A program made the position numbers and the translations under genes. From positions 1-50,891 of the forward strand of contig JALQYQ010000061.1 of the NCBI GenBank assembly GCA_023262855.1: a stretch of DNA of 50,891 nucleotides, given 5' to 3'. The notes under the pieces were generated by a model. The model did no database searches, was not told the DNA's origin, and saw only the letters and a program-made list of their open reading frames with translations. Source of the DNA: Crocinitomicaceae bacterium (GTDB lineage: Bacteria > Bacteroidota > Bacteroidia > Flavobacteriales_D > Crocinitomicaceae). Each line of letters starts with the position of its first letter. The stretch's first letter is position 1. Shown here piece after piece: positions 33,519-42,869 of this stretch.

Positions 33519-34781
33519 ATGTCAGTATTAGAAATGAAAGTACCAAGCCCAGGAGAATCTATCTCTGAAGTGGAAATCGCACAATGGCTGGTATCTGATG
33601 GTGATTATGTAGAAAAAGACCAAGCAATTGCTGAGGTTGATTCTGATAAAGCTACACTTGAATTACCTGCGGAAGAAAGTGGTATTATCACATTGAAAGC
33701 AGGTGAAGGTGATGTTGTTAAAGTTGGACAAGTTGTATGTTTAATTGATACTTCTGCAGAACGCCCTGCTGGATCAGCTCCAAAAGTTGCCGAAGTAAAA
33801 GAAGAAGTGAAAGCTGCACCTGTTGCCGCTGCTGCTCCGGCTGCCGCTGCTCCGAGTCCAGATCCTGTTAAAAAAGATACGTACGCTGCTGGAACACCAT
33901 CTGTTGCTGCTGCAAAAATCATGGCTGAAAACAATATTTCAGCAAATAAATTGAACGGAACAGGAAAAGACGGTCGTATCACTAAACAAGACGTTGTGGC
34001 TGCAATGGCGGGAGGATTCTCTACTGCTGACGCTCAAGGTTGGGGTGGTACACGTGAACAAAGCCGTGAAAAAATGTCAATGTTGCGTCGTAAAGTAGCT
34101 GAACGTTTGGTTTCTGTGAAAAATGAAACTGCAATGTTAACGACGTTTAACGAAGTTGATATGAAACCAATCATGGATTTGCGTGCTAAATACAAAGATG
34201 CATTCGCTAAACACCATGAAGTGAATTTAGGATTTATGTCATTCTTCACGAAAGCGGTTACAGAAGCCTTGAATATTTTCCCTGCTGTTAACGGTCAAAT
34301 TGATGGTAACGAGATGATCTTCCACAACTATGCGGATATTGGTATCGCTGTTTCTTCTCCAAAAGGATTGATGGTTCCAGTTGTTCGCAATGCTGAGCAA
34401 ATGTCATTGGCGGAAATTGAACGTGAAATTAAACGTTTGGCGATTAAAGCACGTGATGGTAAAATTACACCGGACGATATGGCAAACGGAACATTCACAA
34501 TCACAAATGGTGGTGTTTTCGGATCGATGTTGTCTACACCAATTATCAACCCACCACAATCAGCAATTTTAGGAATGCACAACATTGTTGAGCGTCCTGT
34601 TGCAATCAATGGTCAAGTTGAAATTCGTCCAATCATGTATGTGGCACTTTCGTATGACCACAGAATCATCGATGGAAAAGAGTCCGTTGGATTCTTGGTG
34701 AAAGTAAAAGAAATGTTAGAAAATCCAGAAAGAATGTTGTTTGGTTCAAAAGATCCTCACGCTGTTTTATTGGGATTGTAA
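33519..34781 (+). CDS. sucB: Dihydrolipoyllysine-residue succinyltransferase (2-oxoglutarate dehydrogenase E2)
   Basis: Core acyltransferase of the 2-oxoglutarate dehydrogenase complex, 420 residues. One lipoyl domain occupies about residues 1-77, with the lipoylated Lys in [11 protein letters not shown]. An Ala/Pro-rich linker follows, then a short E1/E3-binding domain (about 125-162, [32 protein letters not shown]). The catalytic domain ends with the active-site motif [11 protein letters not shown]. It is downstream of sucA in the same unit and is followed by a clear terminator. Confidence 0.96.
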   Translation: MSVLEMKVPSPGESISEVEIAQWLVSDGDYVEKDQAIAEVDSDKATLELPAEESGIITLKAGEGDVVKVGQVVCLIDTSAERPAGSAPKVAEVKEEVKAAPVAAAAPAAAAPSPDPVKKDTYAAGTPSVAAAKIMAENNISANKLNGTGKDGRITKQDVVAAMAGGFSTADAQGWGGTREQSREKMSMLRRKVAERLVSVKNETAMLTTFNEVDMKPIMDLRAKYKDAFAKHHEVNLGFMSFFTKAVTEALNIFPAVNGQIDGNEMIFHNYADIGIAVSSPKGLMVPVVRNAEQMSLAEIEREIKRLAIKARDGKITPDDMANGTFTITNGGVFGSMLSTPIINPPQSAILGMHNIVERPVAINGQVEIRPIMYVALSYDHRIIDGKESVGFLVKVKEMLENPERMLFGSKDPHAVLLGL

Positions 34782-34798
34782 ATCAACAAATAAATTTA

Positions 34799-34830
34799 AG
34801 AAGCCGTTGCAGAAATGTAACGGCTTTTTT
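34799..34830 (+). terminator. Intrinsic terminator after sucB
   Basis: AAGCCGTT and AACGGCTT pair around a 10-base loop (34801-34826), followed by a T-run to 34830. It ends the sucA-sucB unit 18 bases after the stop. Confidence 0.85.
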
Positions 34831-34860
34831 GTTGTCAAAACAATTGTAGCTTTAATTCGT

Positions 34861-34868
34861 TAATTTTG
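34861..34868 (+). promoter_or_regulatory. Promoter of tpx
   Basis: TAATTTTG matches TAnnTTTG, 25 bases before the tpx ATG and after the sucB terminator. Confidence 0.5.
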
Positions 34869-34893
34869 TAACTCACATAAATAAACAACGATT

Positions 34894-35391
34894 ATGGCAA
34901 CAGTAACATTAAACGGAGCACCATTCAATACAAACGGTGAGCTTCCAAAAGTAGGTGAAATGGCACCTGATTTCAATTTGAAGAAAGTTGATTTATCTAC
35001 AACGAATTTGAGCGATTTTAAAGGCGCTAATTTAATCTTAAACATTTTTCCAAGTATTGACACGGCAACATGCGCTACATCGGTTAGAACGTTCAATAAA
35101 CGTGCTTCTGAGTTAGAAAATACGAAGGTTGTTTGTGTGTCGCGTGATTTACCATTTGCTCAAAAGCGTTTTTGTGGTGCTGAAGGAATTGACAATGTAA
35201 TCACCGCTTCTGATTTTGCCACAGGCGAATTTGGAAAGAACTATGGTTTAGAATTAGAAAATGGACCTTTAGCTGCACTTCACGCACGTGCAATTGTAGT
35301 TGTCGATGCAAATGGTGTTGTGAAACACACGGAATTAGTTGCAGATATTGCTTCGGAGCCAAATTACGACGCAGCAATAGCAGCGATTTGA
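34894..35391 (+). CDS. tpx: Thiol peroxidase
   Basis: Atypical 2-Cys peroxiredoxin that reduces hydroperoxides with thioredoxin. The 165 residues align along their whole length with the Tpx family. The peroxidatic Cys lies in SIDTATCATSVRTFN and the resolving Cys in DLPFAQKRFCGAEG. The C-terminal part (LHARAIVVVDANGVVKHTELV) is typical. It is a single-gene unit with its own promoter box and ends at the two-way terminator near 35451. Confidence 0.96.
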   Translation: MATVTLNGAPFNTNGELPKVGEMAPDFNLKKVDLSTTNLSDFKGANLILNIFPSIDTATCATSVRTFNKRASELENTKVVCVSRDLPFAQKRFCGAEGIDNVITASDFATGEFGKNYGLELENGPLAALHARAIVVVDANGVVKHTELVADIASEPNYDAAIAAI

Positions 35392-35450
35392 TTTTTTTAA
35401 ATTGATTGAGTAAATTCAGGTAACTAATTCCTGAAATAAGACTGAACACA

Positions 35451-35485
35451 AAAAAAGCCGCTAATCTAATGACTAGCGGCTTTTT
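35451..35485. terminator. Bidirectional terminator between tpx and accC
   Basis: An A-run, GCCGCTA (35457-35463), a 10-base loop, TAGCGGC (35474-35480) and a T-run form a symmetric hairpin. It can end tpx on the plus strand and the acc/fab unit on the minus strand. Confidence 0.85.
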
Positions 35486-35498
35486 GAATTTTAGTATC

Positions 35499-36833
35499 TT
35501 AATATTCAAACGTATCCATGAAAGCAGTTGTGAAATTACCTGCACGGAAATCTTTGTTATCCATTAATTTTTGATGGAAAGGAATCGTTGTTTTCACACC
35601 CTCAATGATGTATTCATCCAACGCACGTTTCATTTTTAAAATCGCTTCTTCGCGTGTTTGAGCAACGCAAATTAACTTTCCAATCATTGAATCGTAATTT
35701 GATGGAATCACGTAACCAGCATAAGCGTGCGTATCGATACGTACTCCGTGTCCACCTGGAGAATGATAAGAAGTAATTTTTCCTGGAGACGGTCTAAAAT
35801 CGTTTGAAGGATCTTCCGCATTAATACGACATTGAATCGCATGTAAATGTGGAATGTAATTTTTCCCAGAAATTTTTTCTCCAGCAGCCAATTTGATTTG
35901 TTCTTTAATCAAATCGTAATCGATTACTTCCTCCGTAATTGTGTGCTCTACTTGAATACGCGTATTCATTTCCATAAAATAGAAATCACGGTTTTTATCA
36001 ACTAGGAACTCAACTGTACCAACACCTTCATATTTAACCGCTTTCGCAGCTTTAATAGCAGCCTCACCCATTTTCTCTCTCAATTCATCAGTCATGAATG
36101 GAGATGGTGTTTCCTCTACTAATTTTTGGTGGCGACGTTGAATCGAACAATCACGTTCAGATAAGTGACAAGCATTTCCGTATTGGTCGCCTGCAATTTG
36201 AATCTCGATGTGGCGTGGTTCTTCAATGTATTTTTCCATATAAATACCATCGTTTCCAAAAGCAGCACCTGCTTCTTGACGAGCAGAATCCCAAGCAGCC
36301 TCAAGATCTTCTTCTTTCCAAACGATACGCATTCCTTTTCCACCACCACCAGCGGTAGCTTTCAAGATAATTGGATAAACAACAACTTTAGCCGTTGCAC
36401 GAGCATCATCCAAATCTTTCAATAATCCTTTCGAACCTGGAATACAAGGAACACCTGCAGCAATCATTGTAGCTTTCGCAGTCGCCTTATCTCCCATTCC
36501 TGCAATTTGTTCAGGAGTTGCACCAATAAACTTGATACCGTGCTCTTGACAAACACGTGAGAATTTTTCGTTTTCAGACAAAAACCCATATCCTGGGTGA
36601 ATTGCATCTGCGTTTGTAATTTCAGCCGCCGCGATAATATTTGCAATTGACAAATATGATTTAGAACTTACTGCTGGACCGATACAAACTGCTTCATCAG
36701 CAAAACGTACTGGCAAACTATCTTTATCTGCTGTTGAATAAACTGCAACAGTTTTAATGCCCATTTCTTTACATGTACGTATAACGCGCAAAGCAATCTC
36801 ACCTCTATTGGCAATTAATATCTTTTTAAACAT
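35499..36833 (-). CDS. accC: Acetyl-CoA carboxylase biotin carboxylase subunit
   Basis: ATP-grasp enzyme that carboxylates biotin on AccB, the first step of fatty-acid synthesis. The 444 residues match the family length of about 445. Marks are [20 protein letters not shown], the glycine loop [11 protein letters not shown], the Cys-containing [14 protein letters not shown], and the catalytic segment [15 protein letters not shown]. It is the last gene of the lipid unit, 63 bases after accB, and is followed by the terminator at 35451-35485. Confidence 0.97.
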   Translation of the reverse strand: MFKKILIANRGEIALRVIRTCKEMGIKTVAVYSTADKDSLPVRFADEAVCIGPAVSSKSYLSIANIIAAAEITNADAIHPGYGFLSENEKFSRVCQEHGIKFIGATPEQIAGMGDKATAKATMIAAGVPCIPGSKGLLKDLDDARATAKVVVYPIILKATAGGGGKGMRIVWKEEDLEAAWDSARQEAGAAFGNDGIYMEKYIEEPRHIEIQIAGDQYGNACHLSERDCSIQRRHQKLVEETPSPFMTDELREKMGEAAIKAAKAVKYEGVGTVEFLVDKNRDFYFMEMNTRIQVEHTITEEVIDYDLIKEQIKLAAGEKISGKNYIPHLHAIQCRINAEDPSNDFRPSPGKITSYHSPGGHGVRIDTHAYAGYVIPSNYDSMIGKLICVAQTREEAILKMKRALDEYIIEGVKTTIPFHQKLMDNKDFRAGNFTTAFMDTFEY

Positions 36834-36896
36834 ACATTTTGAATTAATTATTCATGATTCGGAATTCAGAACTTTATTGTCTGAATTTCAAACTGA

Positions 36897-37379
36897 TTAA
36901 GCTGGATCTACCAAGAATAATGGTTGATCATATTCAACTGGAGAAGCATCGTCAACCAATACTTTCACAATTTTTCCTGATACTTCAGATTCAATCTCGT
37001 TGAATAATTTCATTGCTTCGATAATACAAATTGTATCACCTTTACCAACTGAGTTTCCTACGCTTACAAATGGCTCTTTATCTGGACCAGCTGAACGGTA
37101 GAATGTACCAATCATTGGCGACTTAACAGTAATGTATTTAGAATCATCACTTGCTGGTGCAGCTGCAGGAGCAGCAGGCGCAGGTGATGGAGCAGCAGCA
37201 ACTGGTGCTGGAGCTGCAGCTACAGGAGCTGGAGCAGCCGCTTGAACGATAATTTGTTGTTCAGATTTTGCTTTCTCTGCTTTGATACAGATTTTGAAAT
37301 CTTTTTGTTCGATTTCAACCTCACTTACACCTGATTTAGCAACAAATTTTATTAAATCTTGGATTTCATTCAGATTCAT
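36897..37379 (-). CDS. accB: Acetyl-CoA carboxylase biotin carboxyl carrier protein
   Basis: Carries biotin between the carboxylase and carboxyltransferase sites. The 160 residues comprise an N-terminal helical part ([24 protein letters not shown]), an Ala/Pro-rich linker (about residues 45-75) and the biotinyl domain, with biotin attached to Lys in [11 protein letters not shown]. The thumb-like insert [14 protein letters not shown] is present. It lies between fabH and accC. Confidence 0.96.
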   Translation of the reverse strand: MNLNEIQDLIKFVAKSGVSEVEIEQKDFKICIKAEKAKSEQQIIVQAAAPAPVAAAPAPVAAAPSPAPAAPAAAPASDDSKYITVKSPMIGTFYRSAGPDKEPFVSVGNSVGKGDTICIIEAMKLFNEIESEVSGKIVKVLVDDASPVEYDQPLFLVDPA

Positions 37380-37412
37380 AATGCTTAGATTTTATAAAGT
37401 ATAAATAGTTAA

Positions 37413-38402
37413 TTAAGAGTTATAAGCCCATTTCAAATAAACAGCTCCCCATGTAAATCCTCCACCAAACGCAGACAGAATCAATGTATCACCTTTTTTC
37501 AATTGGCTTTCATAGTCCCACAAACATAAAGGCAAAGTACCAGCAGTTGTGTTTCCATATTTTTGAATGTTGATCATTACTTTTTCACTTGGTAAGCCCA
37601 TTCTATTCGCAGTTGCGTCAATGATACGCAAATTCGCTTGATGCGGAACTAACCAATCAACATCTTCACTTGAAAGATTATTTTTTTCCATGATTTCAGC
37701 CGAAACTTCTGCCATGTTTGTAACCGCAAATTTGAATACTTGCTTACCTTCTTGTTTCACGAAATGTAAACGTTCGTCAACAGTTTTGTGCGATGGAGGA
37801 TTCGCAGAACCACCACCTGGTTGAATCAAATATTGACGTCCTGAACCATCGCTCCTTAGAATTGAATCTAAAACACCAAGGCCTTCTTCATTTGGTTCTA
37901 ACAAAACAGCACCTGCTCCATCACCAAAGATCACACAAGTTGTACGGTCTTCGTAATCAAGAATCGATGACATTTTATCAACGCCGATTACAATCACTTT
38001 TTTGTGTTTTCCTGTTTCAATAAATTGAGCTCCTGTTGTCAATGCATAAATAAAACCAGAACAAGCAGCGATAAGATCGTAACCCCATGCGTTTTTCATT
38101 CCAACTTTATCACAAACAACATTTGCTGTACTTGGAAAAGGATAATCTGGTGTGACAGTACCACAAATTACCAAATCAATTTCCAAAGGATCAATACCTT
38201 TTTTCTCTAATAATTGAGCAACTGCAGCGGCAGCCATATCAGAAGAAGCACCTTCTTTTAAGATTCTTCTTTCTTTGATACCTGTGCGAGACGTGATCCA
38301 TTCATCTGAAGTATCAACGATCTTAGCAAGTTCATCATTCGTCATCACAAAGTCAGGAACATATCCTTGAACTCCGGTAATTGCTGCGGTTACTTTTCCC
38401 AT
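37413..38402 (-). CDS. fabH: 3-oxoacyl-ACP synthase III
   Basis: Starts fatty-acid chains by condensing acetyl-CoA or branched acyl-CoA with malonyl-ACP. The 329 residues carry the catalytic Cys in [10 protein letters not shown], His in VPHQANLRI and Asn in [11 protein letters not shown]. The opening ([33 protein letters not shown]) is typical. It starts one base after the plsX stop, so translation is coupled. Primer choice (straight or branched) cannot be read from the sequence here. Confidence 0.97.
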   Translation of the reverse strand: MGKVTAAITGVQGYVPDFVMTNDELAKIVDTSDEWITSRTGIKERRILKEGASSDMAAAAVAQLLEKKGIDPLEIDLVICGTVTPDYPFPSTANVVCDKVGMKNAWGYDLIAACSGFIYALTTGAQFIETGKHKKVIVIGVDKMSSILDYEDRTTCVIFGDGAGAVLLEPNEEGLGVLDSILRSDGSGRQYLIQPGGGSANPPSHKTVDERLHFVKQEGKQVFKFAVTNMAEVSAEIMEKNNLSSEDVDWLVPHQANLRIIDATANRMGLPSEKVMINIQKYGNTTAGTLPLCLWDYESQLKKGDTLILSAFGGGFTWGAVYLKWAYNS

Positions 38403-38403
38403 A

Positions 38404-39342
38404 TTAATTAAATGCTTCGTTTACACGAGATGCCAAACCAGATTTGACAACTTCGTACGAATGTAAAATCATATTTTTCACGGCAATATCATTTGACATT
38501 CCGTGTCCGATTATAACGTTTCCTTTAACACCCAAAATTGGTGTTCCACCGTAATTTTCATAATTGAAACGATCGAAATATTCGTCTTGAATACCTCGTT
38601 TTTTCATAAGCGTATAAATTCCTTCCGCTTCTTTCAATACGATATTCCCGGTGTATCCATCACAAACAATGACATCCGCTTTTCCGAAGAAAATATCTCG
38701 ACCCTCCAAATTACCAATAAAATTGATATCATCAGATTCTGCCATTAATTTATGTGCTGCAACCGTCAATAAATTCCCTTTCGTTTCTTCTTCGCCGATG
38801 TTCAACAATGCTACTCTAGGATTCTCAATCCCATAAACATTTTTAGAATACAATGCTCCTAAGACTGCAAATTGATACAAGACATCTGCTTTACAATCAG
38901 CATTAGAGCCAACATCCAACAAAATTGTATTTGTACCATCAATTGCAGGCAACGTAGAAGTGATACACGGACGAATAATCCCCGGGATGGTGTTAATTTT
39001 ATAGATTGATCCAACCAACATTGCTCCCGTGTTACCAGTACTAGCGAATGCTTGAATTTCTTTACTTGCAAGCAAGTCGAATCCAACAGCAATACTGCTA
39101 TTTGGTTTTTGCGGAATGGCGCGCGTTGGATGGTCATGCATCGTGATAACATCAGGCGCATGAACAATCTCATAATCGTCAACATTTTCACCAAACGACG
39201 AAAGGCCACTCGAGATTTGATCTCTGTCGCCTATTAGAACGAGTCTTACATCGTTTGGAAGTTCTTTTTTAGCTAGAATCGCTCCCGAAATATTCGCTTC
39301 AGGAGCAAAATCACCGCCTAAAATATCAATTCCAATCTTCAT
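38404..39342 (-). CDS. plsX: Phosphate acyltransferase PlsX
   Basis: Makes acyl-phosphate from acyl-ACP for phospholipid synthesis, as a peripheral membrane enzyme. The 312 residues match the family's usual 310-340. Marks are [13 protein letters not shown] at the start, [42 protein letters not shown] and [15 protein letters not shown]. It is followed one base later by fabH and preceded by rpmF, the widely conserved order. Confidence 0.97.
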   Translation of the reverse strand: MKIGIDILGGDFAPEANISGAILAKKELPNDVRLVLIGDRDQISSGLSSFGENVDDYEIVHAPDVITMHDHPTRAIPQKPNSSIAVGFDLLASKEIQAFASTGNTGAMLVGSIYKINTIPGIIRPCITSTLPAIDGTNTILLDVGSNADCKADVLYQFAVLGALYSKNVYGIENPRVALLNIGEEETKGNLLTVAAHKLMAESDDINFIGNLEGRDIFFGKADVIVCDGYTGNIVLKEAEGIYTLMKKRGIQDEYFDRFNYENYGGTPILGVKGNVIIGHGMSNDIAVKNMILHSYEVVKSGLASRVNEAFN

Positions 39343-39370
39343 GAAGAAGAAGATTAAGTGAACGCAGCAA

Positions 39371-39562
39371 TTAAATTGCTACTTCTTTTTCTGCTACAAC
39401 TTTCCCTTTATAGTAAAGTTTTCCTTCATGCCAGTGTGCATGGTGGAACAAATGCGGTTGCCCTGTTGTTGGACAAGTTGCGATGTTATTTGCAACTGCA
39501 TTTTTGTGCGTTCTTCTCTTGTCACGGCGTGTCTTCGATATTTTTCGCTTAGGATGTGCCAT
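39371..39562 (-). CDS. rpmF: 50S ribosomal protein L32
   Basis: Small basic ribosomal protein of 63 residues ([20 protein letters not shown]). It has the Cys-poor form usual in Bacteroidota: one Cys ([17 protein letters not shown]) replaces the zinc-binding Cys pairs of other L32 proteins. It sits between the DUF177 gene and plsX as in many bacteria, which ties ribosome production to lipid synthesis. Confidence 0.97.
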   Translation of the reverse strand: MAHPKRKISKTRRDKRRTHKNAVANNIATCPTTGQPHLFHHAHWHEGKLYYKGKVVAEKEVAI

Positions 39563-39583
39563 TTTACTTTATTTATATTTGTT

Positions 39584-40174
39584 TTAATTCAAATTTCTTA
39601 ATGTTGCCCAACGTGGATCTTTCGGATCGAAATCGTCTTCTCCATCGTCGTCATCTTCTTCTTCATCGTCCCAATCGTCATCATCATCCCAATCATCTTG
39701 GTCTTCATCATCACTCTCTTCGCGCTGAACAGTGTATTTATTCAACAACTCTATCATTTCTTCATTGCATTCCCCTTCTGCGTGTACCATACGAATTGGC
39801 AACGAAACGGTAATCAATTCATACAAGTTATCACGTATGTCTAACTCATAAGAATCCGGATGCAAAACAATCAATGTTTCGTCATCACTTGGCTCTAAAC
39901 CGAATTTAAAAATCAATCGATAACTTCCCTTAACAGGAACTTCAATTGGATCATTACATCGGTCACAATCTGTAAAAACATTCCCGTTGATGACGAATTC
40001 GCCAATCAACATGGTCTCTTTTTTCTCAAGTACCAAGTTCACATTCACATTTCCTTTGTGAATGATCGAATATTCTCTTTCTTCAAAGAACGTATCACTG
40101 ATATCATATTGATATTCGTGAAACCCAAGTTTCAAGCCTATAAACGGAATAATATATTCTCTTTTTGACTTCAC
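39584..40174 (-). CDS. DUF177/YceD family protein
   Basis: The 196-residue YceD/DUF177 protein is usually found ahead of rpmF and is linked to 23S rRNA or ribosome accumulation. The start is GTG at 40174; no ATG lies near, and the start fits the family opening KSKREYIIPFIGLKLGFHEY. Two Cys in the core (CDRCNDPIEVPV) are typical. The C-terminal third is a very acidic, low-complexity tail (about residues 152-185, almost all Asp, Glu and Trp). A promoter box lies at 40195-40202, making this the first gene of the lipid unit. Confidence 0.92.
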   Translation of the reverse strand: MKSKREYIIPFIGLKLGFHEYQYDISDTFFEEREYSIIHKGNVNVNLVLEKKETMLIGEFVINGNVFTDCDRCNDPIEVPVKGSYRLIFKFGLEPSDDETLIVLHPDSYELDIRDNLYELITVSLPIRMVHAEGECNEEMIELLNKYTVQREESDDEDQDDWDDDDDWDDEEEDDDDGEDDFDPKDPRWATLRNLN

Positions 40175-40194
40175 ACTGAACGAAAATTGGAGGG

Positions 40195-40202
40195 CAAAGG
40201 TA
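40195..40202 (-). promoter_or_regulatory. Promoter of the DUF177-rpmF-plsX-fabH-accB-accC unit
   Basis: The minus strand reads TACCTTTG, an exact TAnnTTTG. The leader to the GTG at 40174 is about 15-20 bases. An inverted repeat (40201-40225) overlaps its upstream side. Confidence 0.55.
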
Positions 40203-40225
40203 ACAATTTTAACTTAAAGTTGTTA
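40201..40225. promoter_or_regulatory. Inverted repeat overlapping the lipid-operon promoter (candidate operator)
   Basis: TAACAA (40201-40206) and TTGTTA (40220-40225) are arms of an inverted repeat, and the centre holds a second palindrome, AACTT-A-AAGTT (40211-40221). The site covers the region just upstream of the -7 box, where a repressor or activator would bind. No regulator is known from the sequence. Confidence 0.35.
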
Positions 40226-40257
40226 ATATCCTTTGATTTTTTCATTAAATACATTCA

Positions 40258-41364
40258 TTATTCTATATCGCTGTTTGAGCGTTTCTTCTCTTTTGGACTA
40301 ATTTGCAAGGGATTAGCGCCAATTTCCTTAGCAAAAACTTGACTTTTATGAATGTCCATTGCCACATAAATCGCATTGCGCATTGACTGCTCACTCGCTT
40401 TATTTTGTCCAACAATGTCAAAAGCAGTTCCATGATCTGGTGATGTTCTTACAATTGGTAAACCTGCCGTATAATTCACACCGTCTTCAAAAGCCAAAGC
40501 TTTAAATGCCGCCAAACCTTGGTCATGGTACATCGCTAAAACACCGTCAAACTGAGAACGAGCATTAGAACCAAAGAAACCATCTGCAGGATAAGGTCCA
40601 AACGCCAAAATATTTTCATTTTTAGCCGCATTGATAGCTGGAGCAATGATTTCTTGTTCTTCTGTTCCCATTTTACCGTTTTCACCTGCATGCGGATTCA
40701 AACCAAAAACAGCAATGCGCGGTCGAATTAATCCAAAATCTTTCTTTAAACTAGTTTCGAACGTTTTTATTTTCTGCAAAATCAAGTCTTTCGTTAAGGT
40801 TGAGTTTACATCTTTTAACGCAATATGCGTTGTTACTAATGCAACACGCAAATTACCAGAAACCATAACCATTAATGCATCTTCCGTTCCTGCTAAATCT
40901 GCCAAATATTCTGTATGACCAGGGAATTTGAATCCTGATTTCGCCATAGCTTCCTTCGAAATAGGAGCTGTTACCAACACATCTATTTTACCAGCTGCTA
41001 AATCTTGAGTGGCTCGTTCCAACGAAAGATACGCATGCTTTCCTCCGTTTTCAGTTGCTTGACCCATTTGATACTCAACCTCATCGTTCCAAACATTTAC
41101 CACATTTACTTTTCTGAGTTGAGCATCCTCTGCCGTTTTGCACGATTGATAATTGAAATCGTTTTCATTCAATACTTTCTTGTAATGTGCAAACACTTTG
41201 GTAGAACCATATATGATCGGCATGCATTCTAACAACATGCGCGAATCACTCAAAGCTTTGATAATAACTTCGGGGCCGATTCCATTAATATCACCGATGG
41301 AGATTCCAACACGTATTGGATTTGGATTCCCTAAATCCTTTTCTTTTTCCTTCTCTTTCTCCAT
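40258..41364 (-). CDS. pdxA: 4-hydroxythreonine-4-phosphate dehydrogenase
   Basis: NAD-dependent enzyme of the DXP-dependent pyridoxal-phosphate pathway. The ATG at 41364 gives 368 residues and overlaps the pepA stop (TAATG); a longer reading only adds shadow sequence from pepA. After an odd Glu-Lys repeat (residues 2-9) the family starts with IRVGISIGDINGIGPEVI. The metal-binding His residues lie in FPGHTEYLADL, LNPHAGENG and AMYHDQGLAAFK. It is translationally coupled to pepA. Confidence 0.95.
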   Translation of the reverse strand: MEKEKEKEKDLGNPNPIRVGISIGDINGIGPEVIIKALSDSRMLLECMPIIYGSTKVFAHYKKVLNENDFNYQSCKTAEDAQLRKVNVVNVWNDEVEYQMGQATENGGKHAYLSLERATQDLAAGKIDVLVTAPISKEAMAKSGFKFPGHTEYLADLAGTEDALMVMVSGNLRVALVTTHIALKDVNSTLTKDLILQKIKTFETSLKKDFGLIRPRIAVFGLNPHAGENGKMGTEEQEIIAPAINAAKNENILAFGPYPADGFFGSNARSQFDGVLAMYHDQGLAAFKALAFEDGVNYTAGLPIVRTSPDHGTAFDIVGQNKASEQSMRNAIYVAMDIHKSQVFAKEIGANPLQISPKEKKRSNSDIE

Positions 41365-42761
41365 TATTTGTATTTTTTCAAAAAGTTGAACAACAGGCGA
41401 ATTCCTGCACCTGTCCCACCTTGACCTTTGTAATCTTCTTTTGCGTCTAACCAAGCCGGACCTGCAATGTCCATGTGAATATAAGGAGATTTTACGAAAT
41501 GCTCTAAAAACTTCCCTGCTGTAATCATTCCTGCATTTGGTCCGCCCAAGTTTTTCAAATCTGCGATTGACGACTTAATCTCTGCGGCGTAATCATCCCA
41601 AAATGGAAAACGAACAGTACGCTCATGCACTTCATTTCCAGCTTTTTCCAATTGATCAAACACTTTGTCATCCGCATTACCCATAATCACAGAAGCTTTC
41701 GTTCCAATTGCACGTAAGGCAGCACCTGTCAAGGTCGCAGCATCAATGACTAATTCTGGTTTGTACTTGTTTGAATAAGCCAAGGCATCTGCTAAGATCA
41801 TTCTTCCTTCAGCATCTGTATTCAACACTTCAACTGTTGTTCCATCATACATTGTAATTACATCTCCAGGTGCATAAGCATTCAATCCTGGTCGATTATC
41901 CGTTGCTGGAATTAAGGCAATAATGTGTAATTTGAGTTTCTGTAAGGCAGCTAAATAGATTGTTCCTGCCATACAAGCAGCGCCAGCCATATCACTTTTC
42001 ATTACATCCATTGAACCAGGAGTTGGTTTTAAACTTAACCCTCCTGTATCATAAACAACTCCTTTTCCAACTAAAACGATTGGTTTTTTGTTAATCGCCT
42101 TTTCGTGTTTATACTCAACAATGGTAAAGGTTGGTTGGTCAATTGACCCTTTGTTCACAGCCAACAAACCACCCATTTTTAGGGATTCAATCTGCGTTTT
42201 TTCCAACACTTGAACTGTCATTCCAGCTTCATTACCTAATTCACTAATCGCCTCAGCCAATTGGCCTGCATTCAAATGAGAAACAGGCTCATTCACACGG
42301 TCTCTTGCCCAGAAAACAGCTTTAGCTGTATCAGATAATTCTGCAAGTTTCTTCGCGCTAACGTCCTTACTCAAACAAATTGATTCTAGATTCAGTTTCT
42401 TCTTATCCGCATCTTTGAAATATTTGATAAACTGATAAGAAGCCAAAATCATTCCTTCAGCAATGAATAGCTGATCTGATGCTGAACCAATTAAAGTTAA
42501 ACTTTTCGCTTCTTTTGAAAGTTGTGCAATAATTTTTGCACCAATAACTCTAAGCTCTTCAGCCTGTTGATCGCTTTTTACAAAGTAAGTGCTACCATTC
42601 AACCCTTTTATAAAATCGAACTTGTCGTCACTTTTTTGAAATTTCTTATGAAAAAGCACAATCTCTTCTCCTAAGTTTTTATCCAGCTTTGTTTTTTTAT
42701 CTGAAATGATCACAAGTGTCGATTGAACTTGTACCTCATCGTAATGTTCTAGTCTTATCAT
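41364..42761 (-). CDS. Leucyl aminopeptidase family protein (M17)
   Basis: Dinuclear-metal cytosolic aminopeptidase of peptidase family M17. The ATG at 42761 gives 465 residues; a longer reading enters the promoter box. The metal and catalytic marks are LVGKGVVYDTGGLSLKPTPG, MKSDMAGAACM and the family signature NTDAEGRMILADAL (Met in place of the usual Leu). The protein ends GTGAGIRLLFNFLKKY. The N-terminal domain is poorly conserved, as is normal. It has its own promoter and shares its last base with pdxA. Confidence 0.94.
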   Translation of the reverse strand: MIRLEHYDEVQVQSTLVIISDKKTKLDKNLGEEIVLFHKKFQKSDDKFDFIKGLNGSTYFVKSDQQAEELRVIGAKIIAQLSKEAKSLTLIGSASDQLFIAEGMILASYQFIKYFKDADKKKLNLESICLSKDVSAKKLAELSDTAKAVFWARDRVNEPVSHLNAGQLAEAISELGNEAGMTVQVLEKTQIESLKMGGLLAVNKGSIDQPTFTIVEYKHEKAINKKPIVLVGKGVVYDTGGLSLKPTPGSMDVMKSDMAGAACMAGTIYLAALQKLKLHIIALIPATDNRPGLNAYAPGDVITMYDGTTVEVLNTDAEGRMILADALAYSNKYKPELVIDAATLTGAALRAIGTKASVIMGNADDKVFDQLEKAGNEVHERTVRFPFWDDYAAEIKSSIADLKNLGGPNAGMITAGKFLEHFVKSPYIHMDIAGPAWLDAKEDYKGQGGTGAGIRLLFNFLKKYK

Positions 42762-42781
42762 TTTTGAAACTATTTGCAGGA

Positions 42782-42789
42782 CAAATGTA
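42782..42789 (-). promoter_or_regulatory. Promoter of pepA-pdxA
   Basis: The minus strand reads TACATTTG (TAnnTTTG), 20 bases before the ATG at 42761 and downstream of the terminator at 42821-42852. Confidence 0.55.
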
Positions 42790-42820
42790 ACGAAAGTCCC
42801 ATTAAGAAACTTCACAAAAC

Positions 42821-42852
42821 AAAAAGAGATGACCATTTGACCATCTCTTTTT
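42821..42852 (-). terminator. Intrinsic terminator after the MORN-like repeat gene
   Basis: AAAAAGAGATG and CATCTCTTTTT pair around a 10-base loop, giving an A-run/T-run hairpin 18 bases after the stop at 42870. It separates this unit from pepA. Confidence 0.8.
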
Positions 42853-42869
42853 GCTATCAGATTTTACAA

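Noticed and set aside
39371..39562. L32 lacking zinc-binding Cys pairs
   Set aside because: The Cys-poor form is the normal L32 of Bacteroidota, so it is not unusual here.
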